From assembly GCA_005879315.1 (NCBI GenBank), contig VBLC01000049.1, positions 1-64,000 on the forward strand: a stretch of DNA of 64,000 nucleotides. The letters run 5' to 3'. This DNA comes from Deltaproteobacteria bacterium (GTDB lineage Bacteria > Myxococcota > Myxococcia > Myxococcales > 40CM-4-68-19). The notes beneath the pieces are model-generated. The model did not search any database, had not been told where the DNA came from, and worked only from the letters and a program-made list of their open reading frames with translations. Position numbers and translations under genes: made by a program. Positions 28,109 through 36,683 of this stretch are shown here, piece after piece; the stretch's first letter is position 1; every line of letters begins with the position of its first letter.

Positions 28109-28423
28109 CTACCCAGCCTTGGGCTGGAAATTCGGTCCTGCAACGGCGACGCCCCGACGGCGCAGATGCCGGTTGCGCAATCGGTGCGTGAAGCCCTTCC
28201 TCGAATGGGAAATCCGCTTCCCATGCCGGACCAACGAAGACCTCTCGGTGCGGATGGCTCGAACCCGCGGCGCGGCCATCTCCGCCGGGCGGGTGCGGGG
28301 CGACTCCACCGCCACAGGCGCCGTTTCGGTCTCGGAGCGCAGCGCGGCCTGGGCGCGCATGAGAAGTCCCGCGCCGAGCAGCATCGCGCAGGTGGTCTGG
28401 CCGGAGAGGAAGAAGCGCCGCAT
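28109..28423 (-). CDS. Hypothetical small secreted basic protein
   Basis: A 104-residue open frame from ATG 28423, preceded by TCGGGGC. The N-terminus (MRRFFLSGQTTCAMLLGAG, continuing to an Ala-Gln-Ala site) resembles a signal peptide. The remainder is rich in Arg, Ala and Pro and contains RKGFTHRLRNRHLRRRG. No family is recognised. It ends 23 bases before the YHS gene on the same strand, which would make a two-gene unit. The composition is also what random high-GC sequence can give, so it may not be real. Confidence 0.35.
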   Translation of the reverse strand: MRRFFLSGQTTCAMLLGAGLLMRAQAALRSETETAPVAVESPRTRPAEMAAPRVRAIRTERSSLVRHGKRISHSRKGFTHRLRNRHLRRRGVAVAGPNFQPKAG

Positions 28424-28515
28424 GCCCCGACATCGTGCAACCGCGGAGCCAATCGAGCGGCGCAAGGCGCCTGCCTGCTCGCTACTGCGGCATTTTCATG
28501 TTACCGGAGCGCGCC

Positions 28516-30336
28516 ATGGCTGAATTCATCCGCGAGCTGAAGCGGACGCACACTTGCGGCGAATTGACCGCGAAGGACATCGGCAAGGAAGTGGTGCTCT
28601 TCGGCTGGGTGCACAACCGGCGCGACCACGGCGGCGCCGTCTTCATCGATCTGCGCGACCGGGCCGGTCTCACCCAGGTGGTCTTCGAAGAGGACATCAG
28701 CGCGGAGCTGCAGGCGGCCGCGCACGAGCTGCGCTACGAGTTCTGCATCGGCGTGCGCGGCAAGGTCGTCTCGCGCGGCGCCAACCTCAATCCCAAGCTG
28801 CCCACCGGCGAGATCGAGGTGCACGCCATCCAGGGGACCATCTTCAACCGCAGCGAGACGCCGCCCTTCCTCATCGAGGACAAGATCGACACCGCGGAGG
28901 AGAAGCGGCTCCATTACCGCTACCTCGATCTGCGCCGGCCTTCGCTGCAGCGGGTGCTGATGGCGCGCAGCAAGATGAACGCGGTCACGCGGCACTCGCT
29001 CGAGTCACTCGGATTTCTCGAGCTGGAGACGCCCTTTCTCGTCAAGTACACGCCCGGCGGCGCGCGGAACTTCCTCGTGCCGGCGCGGCTCACCCCCGGC
29101 AAGTTCTATGCGCTGGCGGAGAGCCCGCAGCTCTTCAAGCAGCTCTTCATGGTGGCGGGCTTCGACAAGTATTTCCAGATCGTCAAGTGCTTCCGCGACG
29201 AGGACCTGCGGCTCGATCGGCAACTGGAGTTCACCCAGATCGATCTGGAGATGTCCTTCGTCACGCAGGAGGACGTCTTCGAGAGCGTCGAGGTGCTCAT
29301 CGCCGCGCTCTGGCGCGAGCTGCTCGGAGTCGCCCTTCCGCGGCCCTTCCCGCGGATGAAGTTCGCCGATTCGATGCGCGAATACGGCAACGACAAGCCC
29401 GACCTGCGCTTCGGAATGAAGCACGTCGACATCAGCGAGATCATCCGGTCGCACCAGGGCGGCGGCGTGCCGATGTGGCAGAGCTTCGGGCAGATCCTCA
29501 AGGCGCTGAAGATTCCCGCCAGCGCCAACTTCTCCCGCACCGAGACGGACAAGCTGGAGGAGATCGCCAAAGGCATGGGCGCCAAGGGGCTGGCCCGGGC
29601 GAAGGTCGGCGAGAACGGCGAGTGGACGCAGAGCCCGATGGCGAAGTCGATCACTCCCGAGGCGCGCGCGGCCATCAACGCCGCCTGCGAAGCGCGGCCG
29701 GGAGACATCCTGCTCTTCCAGTTCGGAAAGGAGAGCCTGGTCCACACGGTGCTGGCGAATCTCCGGGTCCATCTGGGCAAGCGGCTCGGGCTCATCCCCG
29801 AGTACGGAACCCGCGATCCAGAGAAGGCCGAGTCGTGGAGGTTCCTCTGGGTCGTCGACCCGCCGCTCTTCGAATACAACGAGGAGCTGCACCACTGGGT
29901 GGCGGCGCACCACGCCTTCACCCGGCCGCACGACGAGAGCGTGCAGTACCTCGACAAGGACCCCGGCAAGGTCCTCTGCCATCGCTACGACCTGGTGCTC
30001 AACGGTTTCGAGATCGCCGGAGGATCGATCCGCCTGCACGACCCCGTGGTGCAGGAGAAGGTCTTCGCGGCGATGGGCATCTCGCACGAGGAGGCGGAGG
30101 AGAAGTTCGGCTTTCTCTTGCGGGCGCTCCGCTTCGGCGCGCCGCCCCACGGCGGCATCGCGCTCGGGATGGACCGGCTGGCGATGCTGCTCTCCGGCGC
30201 CGAGTCCCTGCGCGACGTCATCCCCTTTCCCAAGACGCAGAAGGGGACCGATCTGATGACCGAGGCGCCCGGGGACGCCGACCCGAAGCACCTGGCCGAG
30301 CTGCACATCGCCAGCACCTACAAGCCTCCCGCGTGA
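28516..30336 (+). CDS. aspS: Aspartyl-tRNA synthetase (probably non-discriminating)
   Basis: A 606-residue bacterial-type AspRS. It has an OB-fold anticodon domain (FGWVHNRRDHGG), class II motif 2 (CFRDEDLRLDRQLEFTQID), the GAD insertion (about 290-430) and motif 3 (GIALGMDRLAMLLSG). ATG 28516 is chosen because CCGGAG lies six bases upstream and it gives the usual length. H38 corresponds to His31 of Pseudomonas AspRS, a residue linked to relaxed recognition that lets the enzyme charge tRNA-Asn as well as tRNA-Asp. Leucine is found there in discriminating enzymes. If so, the cell needs GatCAB, which is not in this window. The stop overlaps the next start (GTGA). Confidence 0.97.
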   Translation: MAEFIRELKRTHTCGELTAKDIGKEVVLFGWVHNRRDHGGAVFIDLRDRAGLTQVVFEEDISAELQAAAHELRYEFCIGVRGKVVSRGANLNPKLPTGEIEVHAIQGTIFNRSETPPFLIEDKIDTAEEKRLHYRYLDLRRPSLQRVLMARSKMNAVTRHSLESLGFLELETPFLVKYTPGGARNFLVPARLTPGKFYALAESPQLFKQLFMVAGFDKYFQIVKCFRDEDLRLDRQLEFTQIDLEMSFVTQEDVFESVEVLIAALWRELLGVALPRPFPRMKFADSMREYGNDKPDLRFGMKHVDISEIIRSHQGGGVPMWQSFGQILKALKIPASANFSRTETDKLEEIAKGMGAKGLARAKVGENGEWTQSPMAKSITPEARAAINAACEARPGDILLFQFGKESLVHTVLANLRVHLGKRLGLIPEYGTRDPEKAESWRFLWVVDPPLFEYNEELHHWVAAHHAFTRPHDESVQYLDKDPGKVLCHRYDLVLNGFEIAGGSIRLHDPVVQEKVFAAMGISHEEAEEKFGFLLRALRFGAPPHGGIALGMDRLAMLLSGAESLRDVIPFPKTQKGTDLMTEAPGDADPKHLAELHIASTYKPPA

Positions 30337-31898
30337 CGGCGCTCCCCTCCGCATCGCCGCGCGGCAAGGCGCTGCAGCACGATCTCTCGCAGCTGGGCCT
30401 GGCGGCCTCCTGCGATCCGGCCGACTTGTGGGCGATGTCGCGAGACTGCTGGCCGCGCTCGCTGCTCTGGACGAAAGCAGGCCTCGCGCCCCATCCGCCC
30501 GACGTGGTTGCCTGGCCGGCCGACGTCGAGCAAGTCGCGGCCGCCCTCCGGTTCGCGGCCGAGCGGCAGGTCGCGGTGGTTCCCTTCGGCGGGGGCAGCG
30601 GCGTCTGCGGCGGCGCGATCCCGGTGCGCGGCGGCATCGCGCTCGACCTGAAGCGGATCACCGGCCCACTGCAGATCGATCTGCCGGCGCGCACCGCCAG
30701 CGTCGGCGCGGGAATGAACGGGCAGCGCTTCGAGGAGCTGCTCAACCAGGAGGGCGCGACGCTGGGACACTTTCCCTCCTCCATCTACTGTTCCACCGTG
30801 GGCGGCTGGCTGGCGGCGCGCAGCGCGGGGCAGCTCTCCAGCCGCTACGGCAAGATCGAGGACATCGCCCTCTCGCTCGAGGCTGTCGACGGTACCGGCG
30901 CGCTGCTGCGCACTCTGGACGGGCCGAGCGCGGGCCCCGACCTCACCCAGCTCCTGCTCGGCAGCGAAGGCACGCTCGCGGTCATCACCTCCGCGCGGCT
31001 GCGCATCTGGCCGATGCCGAGGGCGCGCTGGCTGCGCGGGGTGAAGTTCCCCAGCGTGCAGGCCGGGCTGCGCGCGCTGCAGGCGATCATGCGTTCCGGG
31101 CTGCGACCCTCCGTGGCGCGCCTCTACGACCCGCTCGATACCATCCTCGCCGGCACCGGCGCGGGCTCGTTCAAAGTGCCGCAGCCGCTCCGCTGGGTGG
31201 CCGAGGCGACGCAGGCGGAAGCGCTCCGCCTGGCGCTGCGCGCGCCGGCCTTCGTCAATCGCCTGGCGGAGGCGCTGCCGGCGGCCTCACTGATGGTGAT
31301 CGGATTCGAGGGCGATTCCGAGGACGACTGCGCCGAGGAGGGCGAGGCGGCGCTCATCCTCTGCCGGCCCTCGCGCGGCGAAGACCTCGGCCCCGCGCCG
31401 GGCGAGAAGTGGTTCGCCAACCGCTACAAGATCAACTACCGGCAGTCGCCCCTCTTCTCCGCCGGCGCCTTCGTCGACACCATGGAAGTCGCGACGACCT
31501 GGGATCGGCTCGACGCGCTCTACGGACAGGTGCGGCGGGCAGTGCAAGGGCTGGCCTTCGTCCTCGCCCATTTCTCCCATGTGTATCTCGAGGGCTGCTC
31601 GATCTACTTCACCTTCGTCGGCATCGCCGGCGCGCCGGCCGAGCAGATCGCCCGCGGATCGCGCAGCGAAGCCGAGGAGGACCTGGAGGGAGCCGAGTCG
31701 CGCTACGACGCCTGCTGGAAAGCGGCGCTCTCCGCCGCGGCCGACGCCGGCGCGACGCTCAGCCATCACCACGGCATCGGGCTCGCCAAGCAGATCTTCC
31801 TTCCGCGCGAGCACGGCGAAGGGATGCGGCAACTGCGCGCGCTGAAGAGAGCCTTCGATCCGCACGGCATCCTCAATCCCGGAAAGCTGCTTCTGTGA
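30333..31898 (+). CDS. FAD_binding_4 flavoprotein, alkyldihydroxyacetonephosphate synthase (AGPS)-like
   Basis: A 521-residue protein starting at GTG 30333, overlapping the aspS stop by four bases. The FAD loop is VVPFGGGSGVCGG. Further blocks, TLGHFPSSIYCSTVGGWLAA with SSRYGKIEDI and the C-terminal LSHHHGIGLAK with FDPHGILNPGKLLL, resemble AGPS more than glycolate or lactate dehydrogenases; the triple-histidine HHHGIG is the telling motif. AGPS replaces the acyl chain of acyl-DHAP by an alkyl group, making ether lipids, and myxobacteria do contain ether lipids. However, a GlcE-like and a GlcF-like gene follow, so a GlcDEF-type 2-hydroxyacid dehydrogenase is the alternative. Confidence 0.8.
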   Translation: MTALPSASPRGKALQHDLSQLGLAASCDPADLWAMSRDCWPRSLLWTKAGLAPHPPDVVAWPADVEQVAAALRFAAERQVAVVPFGGGSGVCGGAIPVRGGIALDLKRITGPLQIDLPARTASVGAGMNGQRFEELLNQEGATLGHFPSSIYCSTVGGWLAARSAGQLSSRYGKIEDIALSLEAVDGTGALLRTLDGPSAGPDLTQLLLGSEGTLAVITSARLRIWPMPRARWLRGVKFPSVQAGLRALQAIMRSGLRPSVARLYDPLDTILAGTGAGSFKVPQPLRWVAEATQAEALRLALRAPAFVNRLAEALPAASLMVIGFEGDSEDDCAEEGEAALILCRPSRGEDLGPAPGEKWFANRYKINYRQSPLFSAGAFVDTMEVATTWDRLDALYGQVRRAVQGLAFVLAHFSHVYLEGCSIYFTFVGIAGAPAEQIARGSRSEAEEDLEGAESRYDACWKAALSAAADAGATLSHHHGIGLAKQIFLPREHGEGMRQLRALKRAFDPHGILNPGKLLL

Positions 31899-33010
31899 CG
31901 CTGCGCCAGGACCTGATCGCAACCGGCGCGCTGGTCGTCGAAGAAGGCGCGGGATTTCGCGTCGCGCCGCCCAGCGTCGCCTCGCTCGGCCGCGCGGTCG
32001 CAGTCGTCCGCGCCTGGAAGCTGCCCTTGCGCGTGCGCGGCAGCGGCGATGCGCCGTCCGCTCCGACGGCGCGCGGGGCGCTGCTCGACCTCAGCTCGCT
32101 CGATCGCATCAACTCCGTCGACGGTCACACCGGCCTCGCGCGGGTCGAGGCGGGGTGCAGCGTGGCCGCGCTCGAGTCGGCCGCGCGCAGGGCGGAGTGC
32201 ACGCTCGGGCCGCTCTTGCCTTCGGTGCGCGCCGGCTCGGTGGGTGCCTGGCTTTCGGGACCGACCCGCGGCGAGCGCGGCATTCCGGGGGCGAGGCGCG
32301 AGACGGCAGCGCTCAGCGTCGCCGCCGTGCTCGCCGACGGGCACATCGCGGAGAGCCGCGCCGCGCCGCGCTCGGCCACAGGCCCGGACCTCGATCACCT
32401 CGCGCTCGGCGGAGGCGGCCGCCTCTGTGTGGTCGCTGCGGCGTGGATTCGCCTCTTTCCCGCCGCGCCGGCGCTGGCCTCGTCGTGGAGTTGCGGAGGA
32501 ATCCCAGCTGCGGTCGCGGCCCTCGAACGTCTCTGCCAGGATCGTCTCGCGCCGGCGCGCGCGCGCCTGCTCGCCGGAGCAGAGGGGGCCCGCCTCGCTC
32601 TGACCTGGGAGGGGGCGCAGACGGCCGCCATCGAGCGCGAGCGCGCCGCGCGCACCCTGCGCGAGATGGGCTGCATCGCCGAGCCCGAGAGCGGCGCGCT
32701 GCACTGGGCTCGCGAGCGGATCGGCGGCGACGCCGTCGAGGTCGACGCGCGCTGGCCCGCGCTGCGCGGCTGGTCGCAGCACGGCGAGATGCAGGTCCTG
32801 GGCATGCACGCCGGCGGTTCCTTCGCGGCGCTCGCTCTCCCCGAGGCGGGCAGCTCCGGGCAATGCGCAGCGCAAGCGCGCGGGGCCGGTGCGCGCGTCA
32901 TCGCTCCACGCCGCCTGCGCGACGCCGGACCGGCCTGGGAGGCGATGGGGGCCGCGGGGCCCTGGCAACGGCTGATCGAGGCGCTCGGTGTCGAGGAGGC
33001 CGCGCCGTGA
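31895..33010 (+). CDS. Second FAD_binding_4 protein (GlcE-like)
   Basis: A 371-residue protein starting at GTG 31895 and overlapping the previous stop (GTGA). It has the PCMH-type FAD fold in reduced form: LPLRVRGSGDAPSAP in place of the PxGGGT loop, LLDLSSLDRINSVD, ARVEAGCSVAALE and a domain that ends without a long substrate-binding cap. GlcE, the small flavin subunit of glycolate oxidase, has the same shape and place in its operon. The FAD loop here has lost one glycine of the usual GGG, so its flavin binding may be weak. It ends with a four-base overlap into the FeS gene. Confidence 0.75.
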   Translation: MTLRQDLIATGALVVEEGAGFRVAPPSVASLGRAVAVVRAWKLPLRVRGSGDAPSAPTARGALLDLSSLDRINSVDGHTGLARVEAGCSVAALESAARRAECTLGPLLPSVRAGSVGAWLSGPTRGERGIPGARRETAALSVAAVLADGHIAESRAAPRSATGPDLDHLALGGGGRLCVVAAAWIRLFPAAPALASSWSCGGIPAAVAALERLCQDRLAPARARLLAGAEGARLALTWEGAQTAAIERERAARTLREMGCIAEPESGALHWARERIGGDAVEVDARWPALRGWSQHGEMQVLGMHAGGSFAALALPEAGSSGQCAAQARGAGARVIAPRRLRDAGPAWEAMGAAGPWQRLIEALGVEEAAP

Positions 33011-34062
33011 ACATCGCGGCGCTGCGGAAGGCGCAGGAGCTGTGCGAGTTCTGCCCGAAGATGTGCCGCTTTTCCTGCCCCGTCAGCGAAGCGACGGCCC
33101 GCGAATCGCTCACTCCCTGGGGAAAGGTGTCGCTCGCGGCACTCTCGCTGGGACGGCCGGAGGGCCCGGCGGCGATGGCCTTCGCCGGCTGCACCGGCTG
33201 CCACCGCTGCGCCGTCTACTGCGCCCACGACAACGACGTCCCGGCCATCCTCTACGCCGCGCGGGCCAGCGCGGTCCGCTCCGGCGTGGCGCCGGCGGCC
33301 TGGACGGAGCTGCCTGCGCGGTTCTCCCTGCGCGGCCACGGCGAGAAAGAAGATCTGGCGGCGATGCGCGCGTCGCTGCCCAAGTCGGAAGGCGCCGCGC
33401 TGCTCTTTGCCGGCTGCGATGCGCTGGCGCTGGACGGCGAGGAAGCTCGCGACGCGCTCTTCGTCGCGCGGCAGCTCGGCGCTCCCCTGGGCCTCGCGCC
33501 GGAGAATGCGCTCTGCTGCGGGCTCAAACTGCTCGAGGGCGGACATCCGGAACTGGCCGAAGCGCACGGCACTCGCGTCCGCTCGGCGATGGCGGGGCGC
33601 AAGCCGCTCCATCTTGTCTTCCTCCAGCCTGGCTGCGCCGGGTTCGTCCAGGAGCGATGGCCGCTGCCGCAGGGCAGCCAGGTGGAGCACATCACCAGCT
33701 ACCTGGCGCGCGCGCTCGCGGCAGTCCCGGAACGCAGCCGGCCGCCGCCGCTCGAAGGGGGCGCGGTCTTCCACGACCCCTGCGCTCTCGCTCGCGACCT
33801 GCAAGAGCTGACCGCTCCGCGCGCGCTGCTCGCCGCGGCCCTGCGCGGCGAGGTTCGCGAGCCGCCGCGCTCCGGGCTCGACACCAGCTGCTGCGGCGCC
33901 GCCGGCCTGTTGCGGGAGACGATGCCCGAGGTCGCCCTCCAGCTCGCGCGCGAGCGGCGCGCCGAGCTGGGCGAAGAGATGGTCACCTCCAGTCCGGCCT
34001 GCGCCGCCGCCCTCGGCGCTGCTGAGGTAGTCTCGCTCCTCAAGCGATGGCTCGCGCAGTGA
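33007..34062 (+). CDS. FeS / CCG-domain oxidoreductase subunit (GlcF-like)
   Basis: A 351-residue protein starting at GTG 33007. Two ferredoxin-like clusters are visible near the N-terminus: CEFCPKMCRFSCP (about 13-25) and CTGCHRCAVYC (about 62-72). Each has the Cys spacing for a 4Fe-4S centre. Two cysteine-rich CCG-type motifs follow, with CCGLKLLEGG and CCGAAG as their hallmarks, as in GlcF, heterodisulfide reductase and GlpC. It probably passes electrons from the flavoprotein subunits to quinone. It overlaps the lipid kinase gene by 16 bases. No membrane span is visible. Confidence 0.85.
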   Translation: MNIAALRKAQELCEFCPKMCRFSCPVSEATARESLTPWGKVSLAALSLGRPEGPAAMAFAGCTGCHRCAVYCAHDNDVPAILYAARASAVRSGVAPAAWTELPARFSLRGHGEKEDLAAMRASLPKSEGAALLFAGCDALALDGEEARDALFVARQLGAPLGLAPENALCCGLKLLEGGHPELAEAHGTRVRSAMAGRKPLHLVFLQPGCAGFVQERWPLPQGSQVEHITSYLARALAAVPERSRPPPLEGGAVFHDPCALARDLQELTAPRALLAAALRGEVREPPRSGLDTSCCGAAGLLRETMPEVALQLARERRAELGEEMVTSSPACAAALGAAEVVSLLKRWLAQ

Positions 34063-34997
34063 AGCCATTCCTGGTGGTCAACCCGCGCTCCGCTTCCGGC
34101 GGCACTGCGCGGCATTTCGACTCCATCGCTCGCGCCGTGCGCAATGCCCTGGGCGAGTGCGCGCACGCCTTCACCGAACGGCCGATGCACGCAGCGCAGC
34201 TCACCCGCACGGCGCTTTCGCAAGGACACGACCTGGTCATCGCAGTGGGCGGCGACGGCACCATCAACGAAGTCGTCAACGGCTTCTTCGAACCGCCGAA
34301 GCCCGGCGAGCCGCCGCGGCCTCTCAATCCCGACGCCGCTCTCGGCATCCTCCCACAGGGGACCGGCGGCGATCTGCGCCGCACCATCGGGCTCGACGGC
34401 GACTTGCGCAGCTCCGCCCCGCGGCTGGTGGGCGAGCCGCACAAGATCGACGTCGGCCGCGTCGACTACCTGGACGAAAAGGGCCGGCCTGCCGCCCGCT
34501 ATTTCATCAACGTCGCCGACGTGGGCGTGGGCGCGAAAGTGGTCGAGATCGCCAACCGCTCGAGCAAGCTCCTCGGCGGCAAGACGACGTTCATGCTCGC
34601 CTCGCTGCGCGCGCTCATCGGCTGGAAGGACCTCGCGGTGCGCGCTTCCTTCGACGGCCGACCGGCCGAAGAGCTGAGCGTCACCAGCCTGGCCATCGCC
34701 AACGGCCGCTATTTCGGCGGCGGCATGATGGTCGCGCCGGAAGCGAAGCTCGAGGACGGCCTCTTCCACGTCACCATCTGGAGCGGTTACTCGCTGGCCG
34801 ATTTCCTCCTCAAGAGCGGCTCGATGTACGACGGCTCGCACGTGCGCTGGAAAGGAACGCGCAGCTTGACGGCGCGGAGCGTGCGCCTGGAGGCGGGCGC
34901 TGCCGAGCAAGTGGGCCTCGAGGTGGACGGCGAGGGCATCGGCCGCGCGCCGGCCACCTTCACTCTCCTACCTGGAGCGATGCGCCTGGTGAGTTGA
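34047..34997 (+). CDS. Diacylglycerol/sphingosine kinase-family lipid kinase
   Basis: A 316-residue DAGK catalytic-domain protein. It has the N-terminal KPFLVVNPRSASGG, the ATP-binding VIAVGGDGTINEVVNGF and LPQGTGGDLRR, then MMVAPEAKLEDGLF and a C-terminal beta-domain. The family phosphorylates diacylglycerol, sphingosine or other lipid alcohols (YegS, DgkB). ATG 34047 overlaps the FeS gene by 16 bases, so it is part of the same operon. That fits a lipid role for the flavoproteins upstream. The exact substrate is unknown. Confidence 0.9.
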   Translation: MARAVKPFLVVNPRSASGGTARHFDSIARAVRNALGECAHAFTERPMHAAQLTRTALSQGHDLVIAVGGDGTINEVVNGFFEPPKPGEPPRPLNPDAALGILPQGTGGDLRRTIGLDGDLRSSAPRLVGEPHKIDVGRVDYLDEKGRPAARYFINVADVGVGAKVVEIANRSSKLLGGKTTFMLASLRALIGWKDLAVRASFDGRPAEELSVTSLAIANGRYFGGGMMVAPEAKLEDGLFHVTIWSGYSLADFLLKSGSMYDGSHVRWKGTRSLTARSVRLEAGAAEQVGLEVDGEGIGRAPATFTLLPGAMRLVS

Positions 34998-35035
34998 CTG
35001 TTTGCGCCTCGCCGGTTGCCGTTTATGCTCCGGGA

Positions 35036-35884
35036 ATGCTGCTCATCGCACTCTTGCTCGCGGCCGCCCCCGACGAGGTGGCGCTCACCCAGGAATCACA
35101 GGTCAAGGAGCTGTGCGCCGCGCTGCGCGACATGGGCGGCGCTTTCGAGGGCGATCCCGCGGAGCTGGCCGCCGCGCGCAAGGCCGCGCAGGTCCGCCGC
35201 GAGGAGGCGCTGGCCAAGTGGTACCGGGTGGAGGTGCCTTCCAAGGGTTTCGTCTTCGGCCGCTACGAGGACAAGCGGCTCGAGCTGGACGGCGACCGGC
35301 CGCTGCGCTCGCTGGAGGGGGCCATCGCGCTCGATCTCGACGGCGTCGACGACGTCGCCTTCCCGGCGCGGCCCGAGCAGGTGTCGGCCTGGTCGAGGGA
35401 AAAGAAGGAAGGGACCCTCAAGCTGGTGGTGGTCTTCCGGCCCAACGGCGAGCGATGCGCCGGGAGCGCCGCCGCGCAGGCGTTCCGGCTCTCGGGCCGC
35501 GCCCGCTCCTGGCAGCTGGTCGACACCTCCGGCGTGGTTGCCTCGGCCAACGCCGACGGAGATCCGGTGGGCGTGGCGCCGCGATCGGTGAAGGTGGAGA
35601 AGGTCACGCTCGACTCCGACGACTCGCCGCCCCAGGACGATGGCCGCGCCCGTCTCTCTTCGGCGCAGGGTGCGCTGGAGCGCTGCGTGCAGGGCGCGCC
35701 GCGCCTGGGAACGATGGTGCTCTCCTTCGCGGTGCAGGACGGCCGCGTGCGCGACGCGCAGGTGATCCTCGATTCGCTGCGCGACGACAGGGTCTCGGCT
35801 TGCGTCGCGCGCGCCGTGGGCGGAGCGCACGTCGCCGGCGCGCCTCCCGACGGGCGCGGCACCGCCGCCATCTCGCTGGAGTAG
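35036..35884 (+). CDS. Secreted protein with TonB-like (AgmX/PglI-type) C-terminal domain
   Basis: A 282-residue protein starting at ATG 35036 with a short signal peptide (LLIALLLAAAPDEV). The middle part is not recognised. The C-terminal 75 residues (LERCVQGAPRLGTMVLSF, DGRVRDAQVILDSL, RVSACVARAVGG) show the paired cysteines and strands of the TonB-C-like domain that is common in myxobacterial proteins such as AgmX/PglI. TATGCT ends six bases before the ATG, suggesting a near-leaderless transcript. Its stop is seven bases from the stop of a convergent Cys-rich lipoprotein gene. Confidence 0.7.
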   Translation: MLLIALLLAAAPDEVALTQESQVKELCAALRDMGGAFEGDPAELAAARKAAQVRREEALAKWYRVEVPSKGFVFGRYEDKRLELDGDRPLRSLEGAIALDLDGVDDVAFPARPEQVSAWSREKKEGTLKLVVVFRPNGERCAGSAAAQAFRLSGRARSWQLVDTSGVVASANADGDPVGVAPRSVKVEKVTLDSDDSPPQDDGRARLSSAQGALERCVQGAPRLGTMVLSFAVQDGRVRDAQVILDSLRDDRVSACVARAVGGAHVAGAPPDGRGTAAISLE

Positions 35885-35891
35885 CCCGCTC

Positions 35892-36683
35892 TCAGGTGTG
35901 GCAGGCGCCGGGGAAGCCGCCGTCGAGCAGGCCGCCGTCGGCGCCGCTGCAGCCGGCCGAGCTGAGGCAGTCTGCGTTGGTGTAACAGGGGTCGCCGGCC
36001 ACGCCGTACTGGCATTTGCCGAGGACGGTGGGCGTGCCGAAGAAGCAGCGCGCGGTCTTCTCGCAGTCCCCGTCGATCATGCAGAAGCCGAAGAGGCAGA
36101 TCTTCTGCTTGCCCGGCATGAGCAGGCCTCCGTCGGGATTGCGGCCGTCGTTGCAGATGCTGCCGTATCCGCCGGAGGGAGCCGCGGGGCATCCCCCAGT
36201 CTGGCCGCAGGCCGGCAGGCCCACGCAGGTGTTCCGGATCGTGCCGGTGGTGATCTGCAGCACGTAGCAGAGCGCGTCGGGGCCGCAGGCGTCATCGGGC
36301 TCGGAGTTGGGGATGCAAGGCTGGTAGCCGCCGTCGGCACGCAGCTCGACCGAAGAGCAGAGGCCGTTGAAGCACCCCTGCGGATTGGGGCAGTCGACGT
36401 TCTTGGTGCAGGCGATGGGCTGCACCGGTGCGCAAACGTCTCTTGGAGAAGGACCCTCGCAGTAGGTTCCTGTGGCGCAGAAGCCGCCGTCGCAACTCGG
36501 CGTGCAGATGCGGTTCACACAGGTCAGACCGACGTCGCAGGGCGGATAGGTCGCCGAGCCGGGAAGGGGGTCTCCTCCACAGACCGGACCGCCGTCGGGC
36601 TGCAGGTTGATGGTGATGTGGCCGGTGGAGGGACAACCCCAGACCGCAGCGGCGAGTGCGAAGATCAGTGCGCTTCGGCCCAT
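35892..36683 (-). CDS. Cysteine-rich, Asp-Gly-Gly-rich lipoprotein
   Basis: A 263-residue protein with a signal peptide and lipobox ending at C17 (AAAVWGC). I count 29 cysteines and six Asp-Gly-Gly tripeptides. Spacings such as CVNRICTPSCDGGFC and CNGLC-like FNGLC repeat every 10-20 residues and recall EGF/Dickkopf-type disulfide modules seen in myxobacterial surface lipoproteins. It is likely exported and heavily disulfide-bonded. ATG 36683 has GAGGGA upstream and lies 19 bases inside the end of polA. No function can be assigned. Confidence 0.75.
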   Translation of the reverse strand: MGRSALIFALAAAVWGCPSTGHITINLQPDGGPVCGGDPLPGSATYPPCDVGLTCVNRICTPSCDGGFCATGTYCEGPSPRDVCAPVQPIACTKNVDCPNPQGCFNGLCSSVELRADGGYQPCIPNSEPDDACGPDALCYVLQITTGTIRNTCVGLPACGQTGGCPAAPSGGYGSICNDGRNPDGGLLMPGKQKICLFGFCMIDGDCEKTARCFFGTPTVLGKCQYGVAGDPCYTNADCLSSAGCSGADGGLLDGGFPGACHT

